Origin: Rhyzopertha dominica
Lineage: Eukaryota; Arthropoda; Insecta; Coleoptera; Bostrichidae
Length of the DNA: 64,000 bases
Assembly (NCBI GenBank): GCA_025024175.1
Contig: QCXZ01000064.1
Span: forward strand, 4,898,001 to 4,962,000
Reading direction: 5' to 3'
The position numbers and the translations under genes are program-made. The notes beneath the pieces were generated by a model. The model worked only from the letters and a program-made list of their open reading frames with translations. It did not search any database and was not told where the DNA came from. Below are positions 24,733 to 38,900 of this stretch, piece by piece (position 1 is the first letter of the stretch; each line of letters begins with the position of its first letter).

Positions 24733-26501
24733 CACAGAGAGAACAATTTGTTTGGAAGAAAAAAATATATTTACGGCAAACAAATTATTTGTTTGTATAT
24801 GGCGAAGTAAATAATTTGTTTGTTTCAAACCCTCAAAATTCTTGAAGCGGCTAAAATAACATTTATTTAACATAATATATACAAAGCTTCAAATTAACTT
24901 TTGAAGCTATTGAATCAAGAATAATCATTTTTTTGTAGAACAAAGTATTTGTTTCACTAAACCATGAAGATGTTTGGAATAAACATATGAATAAATTTGA
25001 CTGAAACAAATATTTGTTTGGAATCAGAGAAGAGGTAAGTGATTCTCTGCATAACAAATAAATATTTCTTTGCAGTAAAGATATCACTGATTTAGTCCAA
25101 TGAAACAGCTATTTCCTGGAATCAAACAATTGTTTGATTGAAAGAATTCATATCCTCAATTCATTATCTCTGTTATTGCAGCAAACTGCATGTGAATTTT
25201 AATGAAATATATGTTTTTTAATTACATTGTATAAATATTGCATTCAAACAAGCCCTTTAAACATATAAATAAATTGTCTTTATGTTAAAGAAATAAATTT
25301 TGATTAACCCACTTCGATATGTCTACATGTATTTTATGCAAGTGTATTCCTGTGCCTTCCTGTTTTTTATAGAGCGTATAAAAGTTGTTTCTTGTAATTA
25401 AAAATGCAATATGTCACACAATTTATTTCCGCAAAACTGTAATTGGTTTAGTAAAAAACATCTGATTTAAATCAGCCTAACCTAGACAAGTCCATTGACA
25501 AGGTAAATTTTGCTACTTATATGTACGAATATAATGCAGACGGAAAGTATGATATTTATTTTAATTTAGAGGACAATCACAAATCTACTGGTCTCTTTAG
25601 CGTGATAAATGTGTTCCATTTTAGTATTACAAATATACTGAATAAATAACGCATTACTTGTAATAGTAGTTTGATACAAATAGGGCTCTTCATTGAGCAC
25701 AGTTTACTAACATACACCTACTTCAAGATGTAGAGAAACTACGCCGTAATTAACATCGTTACGAATCATAGATGGTCATTTTGTAACAGAGCTTGCGTTA
25801 ACGATCATGTGCTTGTTTGAATGCCTTATTTTTCACATCATATTAAGCAAATACTTTATTTAGGCTTCATACTTACTTTTAAAATCTGTGACCATCTTCC
25901 TCTTTTGTTTCACAATTTAATGAAATAAACTGACAATAATAACAATTTACCTTGATACATTCTGTCCAGTGTCCAACCATGGCTAAAGAAGCGGAACCCC
26001 AAACTTCCACTTTGCTAGTGGCACGCGCAAATTCAAACAATTATTTCTTTGTATCCAAAAATAGATTGTTGCATTAAAGCATCATTTATTCTGTTTAAAT
26101 ACATGTTGTATGCTGTAACAACAGGTGTGTTTGAGATGAACATTTAAATAGTTGAATAACAAAGCGAAATATTGATTTAACGAAAACTTTATTTATTAGT
26201 AACAAGCATTTACTTTTGTTTTTAATTTAATTTAATTTAAATATTTCAGATCTTAACTCGTTGGAATAAACTGTTTGGCCGTGAAAAATAATATTTTATT
26301 CGTTCAAATAATTATTAGGTTACTCGAACGTCGAACTCGCAAGTTCTGTTCGATCTCAAATAAATGGTAATATAGTTACAAACAAACTGATATTCGTCTT
26401 ACAAATAAAATTTGTTTGTTTGAAGATAAATTTGTTGGACTTAAAGAAATGTGTGTCAAACAAATTGATGTTATAAATCCAAACAAACAGTTTTATCTGT
26501 G
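24733..26501. mobile_element. Nonautonomous TIR element rich in TTTGTTTG repeats
   Basis: The left end CACAGAGAGAACAATTTG mirrors the right end CAGTTTTATCTGTG (complement CACAGATAAAACTG), both followed inward by TTTGTTTGGA. Subterminal copies of ACAAAT-ATTTGT palindromes are dense at 24775-25130 and 26380-26490. No ORF of note. Confidence 0.5.
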
Positions 26502-26757
26502 TACTATGAATGAATAAATGAATTAATATATTCATTCAAAAATTGTCTACGGTATAGGCATATAAGTACTGTTCATTGCAAACAAATAAATAGATCTTAA
26601 TTTCACAAAAGTTTGAAGATAATACAATTCAATATAAGAGTAAAAAAGAAACCAATACCAAGTGTACAGAACTAACGTAACTATTTTGTGCAACTGATAC
26701 AATATATTAGTAGAAAAATACCTGACAGCAAGCTGACGGGCAAAAACCAACATACGT

Positions 26758-26925
26758 AAAAATGCATGTCTATGCTATGCTGTCTGCAGCATTATTCCTT
26801 TAAGAAGATGGTATTGCCATCTATATTGCTACTAATATCATACCAAGTCTTACAAGTTGTAATCACAGCGAAACAGGTCTATCTATAGTTGGTTGCGGTG
26901 CAGACAGCATAGACATGCATTTTTT
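26758..26925. repeat. Small MITE, 168 bp
   Basis: Terminal inverted repeats of about 25-30 bp: AAAATGCATGTCTATGC at the left and its complement at the right. Same termini as the compound foldback at 8921-9598. It lies just downstream of P450 gene 3. Confidence 0.8.
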
Positions 26926-26988
26926 ATACAGTATAATATATAGGCTATGAAATACAAAGTTTATTTTTTAGTTGCTTTATTTTATATT

Positions 26989-29900
26989 CTACACAGCTGC
27001 TACTTTTCGTTCTTCTAAGGTACACTGTGATCCATTTGATGGGTGAAGTATTATACCATACGTTAACTTAATGTCATCTAAACTTTTGTAGTTCGTTGTA
27101 ATTCTGTACCTCCTCACCAAATTTGCTAATAACGTTTTGAGCTCCATTATGGCAAATTTGTATCCTAGAATGCAAAATTTGTTTTTAGTCTACAACAAAG
27201 AGTGTTTTAGCGAAAAGAACATGTACTGCATACAAAAATCAGCTTATTTGCTTCCATAGGCTAAGATTTCATTAACCAAGTAGGAAAAACTATTGTTATT
27301 GTAGATGTACCACATGAATTACTTGATTGAATGAACCAGCGTACAGTAGGCATTTCTGTCGCTCCCAGATAAACTGCTGGGNCGGCTACGTCTATGCTGG
27401 GTTGGAGGGGTTCACGCTTGCTGCTAGTGGGATCCCACGTAGCGCATGTTACAGTTTGGGGATTGGAATAGGAAGGTTTTCAGGATGCATCCAACTAGCA
27501 GATACTTTTTTTTGTTCTTCCTCGGACGAGCTGCTGTCTGGGATTGTATACCGCTTCAGGACTTCCTTATTTATTGTTTTGCGATTTCTGACCACTGTTC
27601 TTCAATTATGTTTGATTTTTCTGAGATTCCCTCCACCGTTGATCACCACTTGTCCTACTTTGAGCTTGTTGCTTTTTGTTGTTTCTCTAGAAATGGTACT
27701 GTGGCTATTGCCTTGTCTGTTATATTTTTTAGTTATGAGATATTTTTTTGAATGATGTCATATTGTAAATATTCTTGGTGGCATGGGACATCCTTGCTTT
27801 ACTCCTCTATTTTTTTTTATCGGAGTTGTTTGGCCAAATCACTGTGTCCTTATATTTTCTTGTAGACAGGCCTTCGTTATCCTATTGATTAGGTACTGGG
27901 GGACCATGGGCGTTCCGAAGGGGGGGGGCAAGGGGGGCAGCTGATTTCTAAAGCTTCTAATACCAAAAGTTGAAAATAAAAAGCGCATCGGTTAATTAAT
28001 TAATATTAGATATGTGCGAATTCCAAATCATAAAACGGGGTTCTATTAGAAGATGCTTAAGGCGAAATTTATATTTCTTTAGTACTTCGTTTGACATTAC
28101 TATAGATTACGTGGATCAAGGATCTTTATTCTTCCAAATAAAATGTATCTACTCATCTTTTGTTAAACGTGATAGACATGCAACTGAATGCCCTAGATAT
28201 CGCCTAGCTGATATCAATAATTGAATTAGGAATAAATGAGCTTTGAAAAACAGTATATATAAAATATAAAAAACTTAGGCCTACACAGGAGATGTTTTAA
28301 ACCACGTTGCAGAAAATCAACGAATATTGTTCATGAAATAAATACTTCGTTAATTACTTAGGTAAATAATTCGATAAAGGCATATTTTTATTTATGTTGA
28401 ATTATTTAGTAAGGGAAATTCCTGCTTTGCCCCCCCCCCCTTAGACCAAAAGTTGGGTACGCCCATGTTTGCTTCTATGAGCATCTGCATTTAGAATAGG
28501 ATATCTTGCTTTCATGGATTAATATTTAATACGTAAAAAAATGATAAAAGTAGAACTTGATAAAACGTACAATTAGGATAGTACCTAAATGAAAGACAAG
28601 AATAACTCTTATAGTTTCTGTTGTTATAAAAATATTAAATAGATGGAATGCCCAAGACGGAATGGTATGGTACAAAATGCGATAAGTTGGTGCTAGTTCT
28701 CCTATAAACTGTAAAGAGATCAGCCATCAAATGGTAATCAGTATGAAAGAAGAGTTCGGTCCTTTTCTAAATACTCTCGCAGTTTAAGAATTTTTATTTA
28801 TATAAAAAAAACAAAAGATCGATATTTTTCAGTTCTTGGCAGTAAGACCCTTAGTTACTCTGTATACGAGCACTAAAGGCACTTGCGTTATGCAGTAGGT
28901 ACGAATAATTATAAAACATTTATATATTCATATATAATATTTTTCTTAAATTAGGGGGTAATCGGCCTTGTTATATATGTATAATATAATCTGTTTAGTC
29001 ACCGCAAATCAAAAATACCATTAAAATTTCAGTCAGGTGTGGTTTATTGTTTAACATGTGTCAGTTGTGGTAAAAATTATGTAGGACAAACATCCCAATG
29101 GCTATCTAATAGATTAGCTCTTNACAGAAGTGACATTACCACAAAACGTGATAGATGTGCTCTAGCTGAGCATATAATAATTAACAATCATAGGGTAGAT
29201 TGGAACAACGTTAAAATTTTAGACAAAGGACAGCGCGTTTGCACTGTGACTTGACATTATAAGTTTGACACAAAAATTTGGTATTGTTTTATTTTTGAAA
29301 TGTGTCATCTAATATAAATTACAAGGAGAAATTTTACCAAAGGCTTACTAATATATGTATATAGGTGTATGTCAGAGAACGTGGCATGCGTTTGTAAAAG
29401 GCTGATTTATAGCAATCTCAGAATTTGTAAGTTAGATGTGTTAATTAGTCTGTAATTTATAAGTGCTGTTTTAACAGAAGCCCTGACGAAGACTTTAATA
29501 AAGTCGAAAGCTTGGCAATAATTAAAGAGTTCACTCTATTATAAACAACAACAAGGTCGATTACCCCCTCATTTAAGAAAAATATTTATATAATTGTGCG
29601 ACCGCAAACTTTTATCAAATTCATATATAATATATACTCAACTTACCCATACATTTTCTAGCACCGCTTGAAAAAGGCATGAATGCTTCAAGATTAACAT
29701 TTTCGGACGAAAATCTTTCTGGCACAAATTCTGAGGGGTTCGACCAGTGGTCTTCATTTCTGTGCATGGAGAATATATTAACCATCATTATTGACCCTGC
29801 AGGTACTGTAAATGATTCTGGAAATACGAAAGAAAAGTTATATATCATAGAAGTCTATATGTTTATATTTAAATAAACTTGATATTGCAAATACTATATT

Positions 29901-32900
29901 CTATTTATTATATTAATTTCTCAATAGGGGGATTGATCGTTTATTCAAAGGATCTTTGTATAAATACGATGTCTTCTCATAAAACTTACATACGAAGACA
30001 ATCCTTATCTGCATAAATATCTCCAAAAAATATTCACCAATGGAAGCCAGTAGAAATCAACTATGCATGTACTGAATGCCTAGCTGATGTACTACATTTA
30101 ATTAAATTTAATTTAATGGAACGTCAGTACCATTTTTTGAGAATGGTAACAATACATAGGAAATGTAACAAAATTTACCTACATACCTTTATGGAGACCG
30201 GAGTCACCACTTTGTAGCGCTGGTTATTTATTGCAAACTACATGATTATACTATGTAAATGACTATATACCGATTTACTTAACGACTATTGGAGACCAAC
30301 GCCTAATAACATATCTATTTATATCGGAAATTCGTGCCAATAAAGTCATCCGTCTACTTTTACGCATGATGGACTAACATGCGCCACAAAGTGGTGACTC
30401 CGATCTCCATAACTGGTAATTTCGATTAGCATAACTGGTGACCCCGACGTAATATAATACCTTCAAGAAGAAGGATAATTTTCTACATGTCACGAGATAT
30501 TTCTCACATTTATTGAGCTACTAATATTTCTATTTACTAGCAAAAAGAGAACGTATATTCTTATTTGCAAAACGACGGTATTTCCTTACTTAATCTTATG
30601 TCAACCAAAGACTCCCTAGAAATAAATGGAACGCTAGGAAAAAGCCTTAGTGTTTCTAGCAATACCATCTCGGTATACTTCAATTTGCTTATGTTGTCAC
30701 CGTTCACCTCACCAGAAGGGCCTATATTTGACATTACTTCTCTGTATACATTGTCCTAGAATACATAAATTACATAACAACTATCACCACTGACCACTAG
30801 TTTAATGCGCTTTACCTGTACTTGAGGGTTAAAACCCAAAAGAATCATTGCAAATGTCATTGCAGAAGCACTTGTTTCAGACGCCTGAAAGATGAGCAAA
30901 AATTAAGTTATTTAGACACTCACTGGATTAATATAACTCACTGCAGTAAGCATACTGGTTATTTCATCTTCAATTTGTTGGTCGCTGCATGACGCATTCA
31001 AGAGTAATTCCACCATTCCTGCAAATTATTTGCGAACATCTTGAAAGGACAGTGTAGCAAAATGGTTAGTTTTAGAACATACGTGGATAAATTTTTAACA
31101 TTATTTTGCAGCAAGGGGATAAGTTTTGTTAATTCTGTTCGTTTCGGGTACTCTCATAAAAATTGCCAGGCAATAGTGCATTGTTAAAAAGACTCGGTTA
31201 TTGCAGTTCAGTCGGGATATTTTATTGCAACCAGATGTAGAAAGTTGGTCCTGTTCCTAGAAGGTTCTGACCGTTGCGGCTCTTTTGTGATTGGGGTACA
31301 CGGCCCAAAAATTACGATGGTTAGCGCGCGAAACTTCTCAGTTTATAGTAAATTCGGCATTAGTTGATAGAAATGATTGATTCGATTGCTCAATCTCCTC
31401 AGAAGATTAAGTAAAGATTTAGTTACGATTGGCAACCATGTAAAGTTTTTCCTGAAGTTTTCTTTACATGTTGTTGCATATGAAAATGAAGAATGTCGAT
31501 CTTAGTAATTAAAGTCGTTGCCATATCGCGTGGTATCTTAACTTCAGCTTGGGGATATCCACGAGTTAGTTAGGTCTGATTAAAATTGTTTAGCTTTAGT
31601 TAGCTTTTATTTATATTTCGATAATCTGATAGTTGACAATTGTTTGTCAACGAGAATATGACCAGTGCCGCGCTTTGAGAATAGCAAGTGGGGGTAGTTT
31701 TGACCAATCAGGTCTCAGTTCAGAAAATCCAGCAAGTAACGTATTTTTTTCAAAAGCTATAGAATCTTCAGTCTACGTTCCATCCTCTTAGGTAGCGGAA
31801 GCAATGTAACTTCTAGTCTAGCTCGCGATGTATAGAAAAATGTTGAGTAGAGTCAGTTAACAAGTCTTGAAAGTTAGATTAAAAGATGGGTTAGTCACGT
31901 TCCGGTATTTTCAAAATTCTTCGTTAATTAGTTTAAACTCGCGTCTAGCTCAAAATGGTTAATTCACGGGTTGAGGTCATATTCTCGTTCATCGAATATC
32001 ATATTGTAAAGAATATTTGGGAAGTACAATAGTTTTGTTGATTACGGTTTATTATTATTATTATGTTCATTATTCTCATTAATTAATTGTTAAATATATT
32101 TGTTGTTTGAAACGTAGCTCTTTCATTCTTGCGACGAAAACGATTACAGTACTCATGTGTAAGTTTGGTAGCAGCGTTCGGAAAAGGTAAGACACACACT
32201 TTATTTGCTTTGTTATAGTTCAGTTACAATTGAATTAGATTCCACGCAATTACTAGAATCCGCGAATTCGTTTAATTAGTAAGCATCCCCAGTAATTAGT
32301 ATCGGCCAACCATTGCGTTTTGTGACGGGGATCTTAGTATTGGCATTTAGAGCTTGCAGTGTGAAATTGGTAGATACGCTCGCTGTCAGTTTTAATCGGT
32401 AAGCAAGCAAGATAATTCGGCCACATCGACTTTGATGTTAGGCCTGCCACAACAGCGATTTATTATAGTACATGCTAAATGAGAAATACAAAGGTATAGG
32501 TATATTTCAAAGTATACTATTATATCAATGAATCTTGAAGTGCAGATATATCGTACGTCATGTTAAAAAGACAAAAAAAATATTTGTAGGTAGAGAATTT
32601 CAGGTCTGAAATTCGAATCTTAGGAGTCACCGCCAAAACGCTTCTATCCAAGATTATTCAACTCGTGACGTCAAGTGTCATGTAAACATTACCGAGGAGC
32701 GTGCTGTTTAATGGTGTAGTATCATTCTTGTATTGGAAAAGCTTTTGTGTGGTGTTCATTGAAAGGACAGTGTAAAAGGTCGCACCAAAAAATGATTTGT
32801 GTAGTTTTACAAGCATCTATTATGTATGGAAAACAAAACAAGTATTGTTTTGTACATGGTTATAAAAGTACTTCGGTCAGTACAGCTAACAAAATTTTTG

Positions 32901-35900
32901 TAACCGTTCCTCGAGATTATCAGCGTATGAAAAGGTTGTTTAAGCCTCTAGACGTGATATGCCGAAATCGTAAATTTTGTTTTTTTTTTTGTTGTGAAGA
33001 TCATCTTAATTCTTACTGTAAGTTTTATTATTCTTTTTGGAGTTATAAGTGTTTACCATTCAGTTTCCATTTTGTTATAGATTGAAAAGCATATGAAAAA
33101 TTATATACGTTTTAAGTTGATAGAGGAAATGTTATAATAAAGAACGACGTTGTTCCCCATAAGTTCGACTGTTAGCCAGGCCGAAAACGAGCCGCAAGAG
33201 CCCCGAAAATAAATGGCAATTTATATTTATTCTGACCTCTAAAATAAATGTCAAGTTTAGGGTACATTTTTGATTCTTACATTTTTATGTTTACAAACAG
33301 TATGTTTCCAACAACCCACTGTGATCAAATTATCAATGCTACGTTAATTTGATAAAAAGTTCACTTATGCTGTTGCTTTTACGTTCCTCATCTCCGCCGC
33401 GTTGAACCGCTCGTCGCTGTACACAAATTTCATAAGTCATAACTAATAAGTATTTCACTTTTTCTTGGCATATTTTAATTCGCTTGTCACAAAATGAACG
33501 CAAACAGCAAACTGACAAATTGACGGGCTAAGGCTGACGCGTGACGCGCTGACCCCAGATGTAAACAAGCGGCCATTTACAAGAGACCTGACGTCACGGC
33601 CAATATGTTCGCGTATTGGTGGTCCGTTTAAATATTCACATTTTTAATATTAAATATACCCCTTACGATTCATTTTTTGGAATTTATAAGCTGTCACAGC
33701 TGTTTTGTGGATTAGATGCTACCTATTAATATGCAGTTTAATAAAATATAAATACATGACAAATACCCAATTTACTTACGGCAATTATTGTCATCATAAT
33801 CTCCTGTGGGGATCTTTTTAGCCTTAGAAATGACCTAAAATTAAGCCACAATACTTTAATTTTTCCGTGCTGCGAAAATATGTTTTTGACTTACCTTTTT
33901 AACAAACCCTTTAACTTGTGAATTCAGCTTATTGAATTCTTTATCCCAAGGTGCGAGATTGTTAAACAACTGCAGTTGCAGAAAGGGGTTCACCAATCGC
34001 ATGCATGCTATTTCACCAAGGCTGCAAAATAAGCTATTAAGTAAAAAATGTGATAATTATTGTTGGTTTAACACTAGTATGTTGAAACAATTAATTATTA
34101 ACTAATGACACCATAAACTGTTTTTGCCCTTTTCTTGCTTAACGCTTTCTGCATAGTTTTCCTTCAATTTGGCAAATTTTGTCCCGTTCTAGTGTGTGAA
34201 CAAACCATTTTAGTTATCGTTGGTTCCATTGCCAGTCACGATCAATACTTTTCTGCCTGGATTCTACTCCTGAGCTTATATGAGTTTTCCCTACCATATT
34301 TCACTTTTTGGTAGATAGGAACCTATTCCCTATTTCAGCTACCACCAACTCTACTATTCATTACAGATAATTTTTGTATAGTTGTTTCCAATATTTTATT
34401 TCTTTCCTATTTATTCACTTGACTTTTTTAGGATTTTATATAGTGAATGATTTCGCTTACTATTTTTCATCTGTGTATCAGAGCTCGAATTGTAATAACT
34501 CTAAATGTGCTAATGTGAAGCCTAATCCTTTATGTATTAATCTGACTCAAATACCCGAAATGACATCACGAATGCAATTACAAAGTTAAAGAACAAATCA
34601 ACTGCAGGAGTTGACGTGGTTCCTAGTTTCTTAGTTAAAGATTGCAAAATTATCTTCGTTCAACTTAATTATCAAGAAATCTATTTTCCTACTATATGGA
34701 AAATGTCACGGGTGTGTTCTATATTTAAGTCTGGAGACGCAACTCTCGTAGAAAATTATCGTCCTATATCGATAATCAGTAATTTCGCAAAAGTATTCGA
34801 AATCATACTTCACAATTTCATTTATAATAATATTAAGGCTTTTCTTTCTCCGCGCCAACATGGATTCAGGGAGCGCAGATCTACCATAACCAATCTTGCA
34901 ACATTTACTCAGTTTGTTTCAGAGGTGCTGGACCAGCAGGGTAGGGTGGACGTTATATACACTGAAATCAAAAAGGCGTTTGACCAGATTGATCACTATA
35001 TACTTCTATCAAAGCTCGATTCCTTCGGTATAAGTGACACTCTATTGCGGTTGTTAGAAACTTATATATTTAACAGGAAACAGGTAGTCTCCTATGGAGT
35101 TCCACAGGGCTCTAATGTGGAACCCTTATTATTTCTCATTTTTATCAACAACCTGGCACATACCCAAGCATTACTCTTTGCCAACGATCTCAAAATTTTC
35201 TCTCAAATACGTGATTGTAAAAACCTTCAAAAGAAGCTTGATACGGTGTGGAATTGGTGTATAGCCAACAAGCTATGTTTGAATATTTCTAAGTGTAGTA
35301 CTATATCCTTTACACGTAAATTACTTCCCATAGCTTGTGACTATGAGATCGGCGCAGTGATGGGCGCGTAGAATACGCCATGTAAATTACGCTATTATCT
35401 ACGCGTAAACTGTGTAATATTCTACCTTAAAAGTCTACTGTAGAAAATAACATTGTGTAGACAAAAAGAATTCTAGAAATATATAGTTTTTTGTGGTGTT
35501 CACATGGGCGTACCCAACTTTTGGTGTAGGGGGGGGGGGGGGGCAAAGCAGGAACGTCCTGCACAGTATAATTCAACATAAATAGAAATAATAAATGTTT
35601 ATAAAATGTAGGTACATAAATATTTAATGAAGTATTTATTCCATGAAAAATCTTCGTTGATTTTCTGCAAGGCGACTTAAAACATGTTTTGTGAAATAAA
35701 GCCCCAATTATTTATATGTTATCTATGTATACTGATCATACAAGGCCCTTTTATTACAAATTCCGTTACTGATGAACTCAGTTAGGTGAGGCGCATTTAG
35801 CTGCATCGTTCTCGCGTTTAACAAAAAATGAGATGATACATTTTATTTGGGAAAATAAAGATCCGTGATCCACATAATGTATAATGATATCATACTATAT

Positions 35901-38900
35901 CAACTACCAAAGGAACATAAAATTCACCTTAGAAGTTCCACTAATAGGAGCACGATTTCTAACACGTATCAAAGATTAATGCATTAACCGATGCGCTTTT
36001 AGTACAGTTTCAACTTCTCACACCAGAAGCTTTAGAAATTTAATATGGGAGTTCATATGTACAGGTGCTAAAGATACAATTGTAGTAATTTTTACTCCCC
36101 AGGGTAAGAAACTCGATTAATAACTAGCATTATTAAAACTCAGAATGGCAAATGCCTCAGCATTATGCGTCAAGCCAACCTTCTTAGATCGCCAGACTAC
36201 TTAATATTTTAACCAAATTAAGCTTCATTTAGATAAACTGAAATATATTTAATTGCATTTTTAACAACACACCGGGTTTTAATTAGTGCTGATAATGCTT
36301 TTACTGGATTCCTAAAACTTATATTAAACAAACTGACTTTCATAAACGTGAGTTGGATTAATCTTTAGTTTTGTTTTTGTATTAATTGTTAAACTGTAAT
36401 GTGAATTTAGAAATTTGGTACAAAAGTTAGTTATCACCCAATATATGACAGATTCTGATGTGATTCTATATAACAGTAGTTGGTTGAACAATCTTTATAG
36501 GAAAAGGTAGAACAACTGAACTAAGCAGAAATCGTGTTATGTCTTTTAAAGCTATATCTGCTCTATGACAACGATTCGTAATAACAAGAATGTTGTAGTT
36601 ACAGCTTCAAAACGCACATGTCATCGATTAAGCTTGGAAACCATTTGACAACGACTTATTAGAGAAGGTCATTTGCAAGGATTAAATATGAGGTCTGGAT
36701 GAAAACACTTGCCTATAAATTTTACTGTATTTACAATTTTGAAAATAAGACAATTTTTAGGTGTACACACATAATTATCCAGCTAAATGTGTGGGAAGTT
36801 GGAAGGGCCCAGACTTGGCAACCCAGGTGTTCATCATCAGTACCACTCAAAACGCCTCAAATGCAAATATTATTTTGTATTCTATTATTATTTTATATGT
36901 ATTCTTAATTAAACGAAATACTACCTTTTTGTAATTACTACTAGACTAGTTAAATGTTTAAATAACAATAACTTGTTTGGGTATACGTNAATTACAGCCA
37001 GAAGACCTGAGTAAGCAGGCTAAGTATGCTGTCAAAAGCAGTTTGGCGCACTTTGGATTTTATTATCTTTATTCTCTATAAACGGAAATATACGGCCAAT
37101 TTTATATGCCACCCTTGTTCTTTCACCAAACGTTTTTAATTGCAGGTCAATTTGATTGTCCTATATATGTATACTGAACTAGGTACATTGATCGAAAGAA
37201 GCAAGTAACAAGTGATAATTGATTACAGTAGATATCTTTCTTTTGAGAAAAATCCACTTGTATATGAAACAAGCTGTTCTAATTTGATAGCATGTGAAAA
37301 TAGGCTTCTTAAGAATGTACTTAATATAGTCGTAGAAGGAAAACACAATGCTTTGTCTTTTATGTTCCAAGGAAAACTATTATAAAAACGAAATCGACCC
37401 ATGAAGAAACTAGCAAAACAGCGAAATTAGAAACAAAATTGTTTCCATTCAGGTTTATCGCGTACCTACTTAATACACTTTAACCATAATATACTTGTCT
37501 TGAATTTGCTACTCAAAATCTACGCCAAAATGCTTTGTCTACATTTTCTACGCGTGTAACGTAGAAAATTATAATTTACGCGTAAACGCCCATCACTGGA
37601 TCGGCGGTGTAAAACTCGAAAGACGTACAGAAGTCAACGACCTTGGCCTAACATTTGATTCTACCCTGTCCTTTAATACACATATAAACAACATTGTTTT
37701 GTCTGCATCAAGGATGTATGGTTTTATTGTTAGAAATGCTGGGAAAACTTAGATGTACTAAAGTTACTGTTTTCTACGTTTGTGAGACCAAAATTAGAAT
37801 ATTGTGCGTTAGTATTTTATCCCTTGTACAATCAGCAGGCACAGGCTTTGGAAGCAGTGCAAAGAAAATTCTTGAAATATCTCTATTTCAAATGTGAATG
37901 TAGTTACCCCCCGAGGGGCTATGATCATGGTACTTTACTTGTCTGATTTAATATGCAATCCTTGACGCAAAGACGCATGGTAAATACCGTTTTGATTTTA
38001 CACTGCCATGTGTAAAACCAATTTGTTGTCGAAATCTCCGATATATGTTATGTGTACCAAGTTTAATAAATTTGCAAATGATAGTGATAACACACCAATT
38101 AAGCAGTTGCTGAAATTATGTTCACTGAATGCCTCAACTTGTGCTAATCTCCATTTAGATGTTATCTAGAGCTAATTAATATTAATTGTTATGCCTTACC
38201 TATCTATAATTTGTTAAGATTGATTTTGTGTAATTTGTCCTGTATACAGTTGGACAATAAATTGTTATTATTATTATTATTTTGCCATGTTTCTTCTGTG
38301 GTCATGCTCTCTCGGTTTTGCTTTAATTATTTCTGTATCATATTTTATTCTCTAAGCTTATAATTTTTTTATTACCTCACTTTTTACAGACTCCATTCTT
38401 TTTTTTCTGTTTCCTCTTGTATGCTTATTCTTCAGATATGATTACCATAATTCATGAAAACCTACTTTACTTCCAACAGGGCGGAACGCCTCCCCTTTCC
38501 CCCCTCTTCCCAGCAAGGTCGCCCGATTTAATACTTTTGCATGGATTTATTATTGTGGCGCAACTTAAACTCCATAATTTGTACTAAACAATTGATCACT
38601 CCGGATGGTGCAAAAAACAAGCTTTTGAAAATCGATCGTTTTTACTTACCAAATTGTTTGTTGTCGTAATGAGTAATAATGGAAAAGTTTTAGTTTATGA
38701 ATAATGTACATAATAATTAATTCCTACCGTGCTATTGAGGTGCCAAATTGATGCACGGCAGCCTGGTTTCTATCAGTAAGAGGTCCAATGAGAGCATCTG
38801 AAAATAAAGACTCTATATTTTTCAGTCAAACTTTACACTAGCTACGTTGAAGTTCAAAAGTAGACGTGTTTCATGTATCCATAGAAGAAACGACTGTCAT

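Larger units (their letters stand above)
34374..38281 (+). mobile_element. Jockey/CR1-type LINE interrupted by a hAT-like element
   Basis: Frames give KLKNKSTAGVDVVPSFLVKD upstream, then in 34616-35371 VENYRPISIISNFAKVFE, FRERRSTITNLATF, TEIKKAFDQIDH (motif A, usual Asp replaced), SYGVPQGSN and LFANDLKIF (catalytic motif changed from YADD to FAND). Past the insertion the text resumes with GGVKLERRTEVNDLGLTFD. The 3' end is an ATTATT tail at about 38258-38281. Dead element, intron 4 of P450 gene 3. Confidence 0.88.

Noticed and set aside
24863..25087. 74-codon minus-strand ORF
   Set aside because: It lies in a repeat array of TTTGTTTG words; the apparent coding content is due to base composition.
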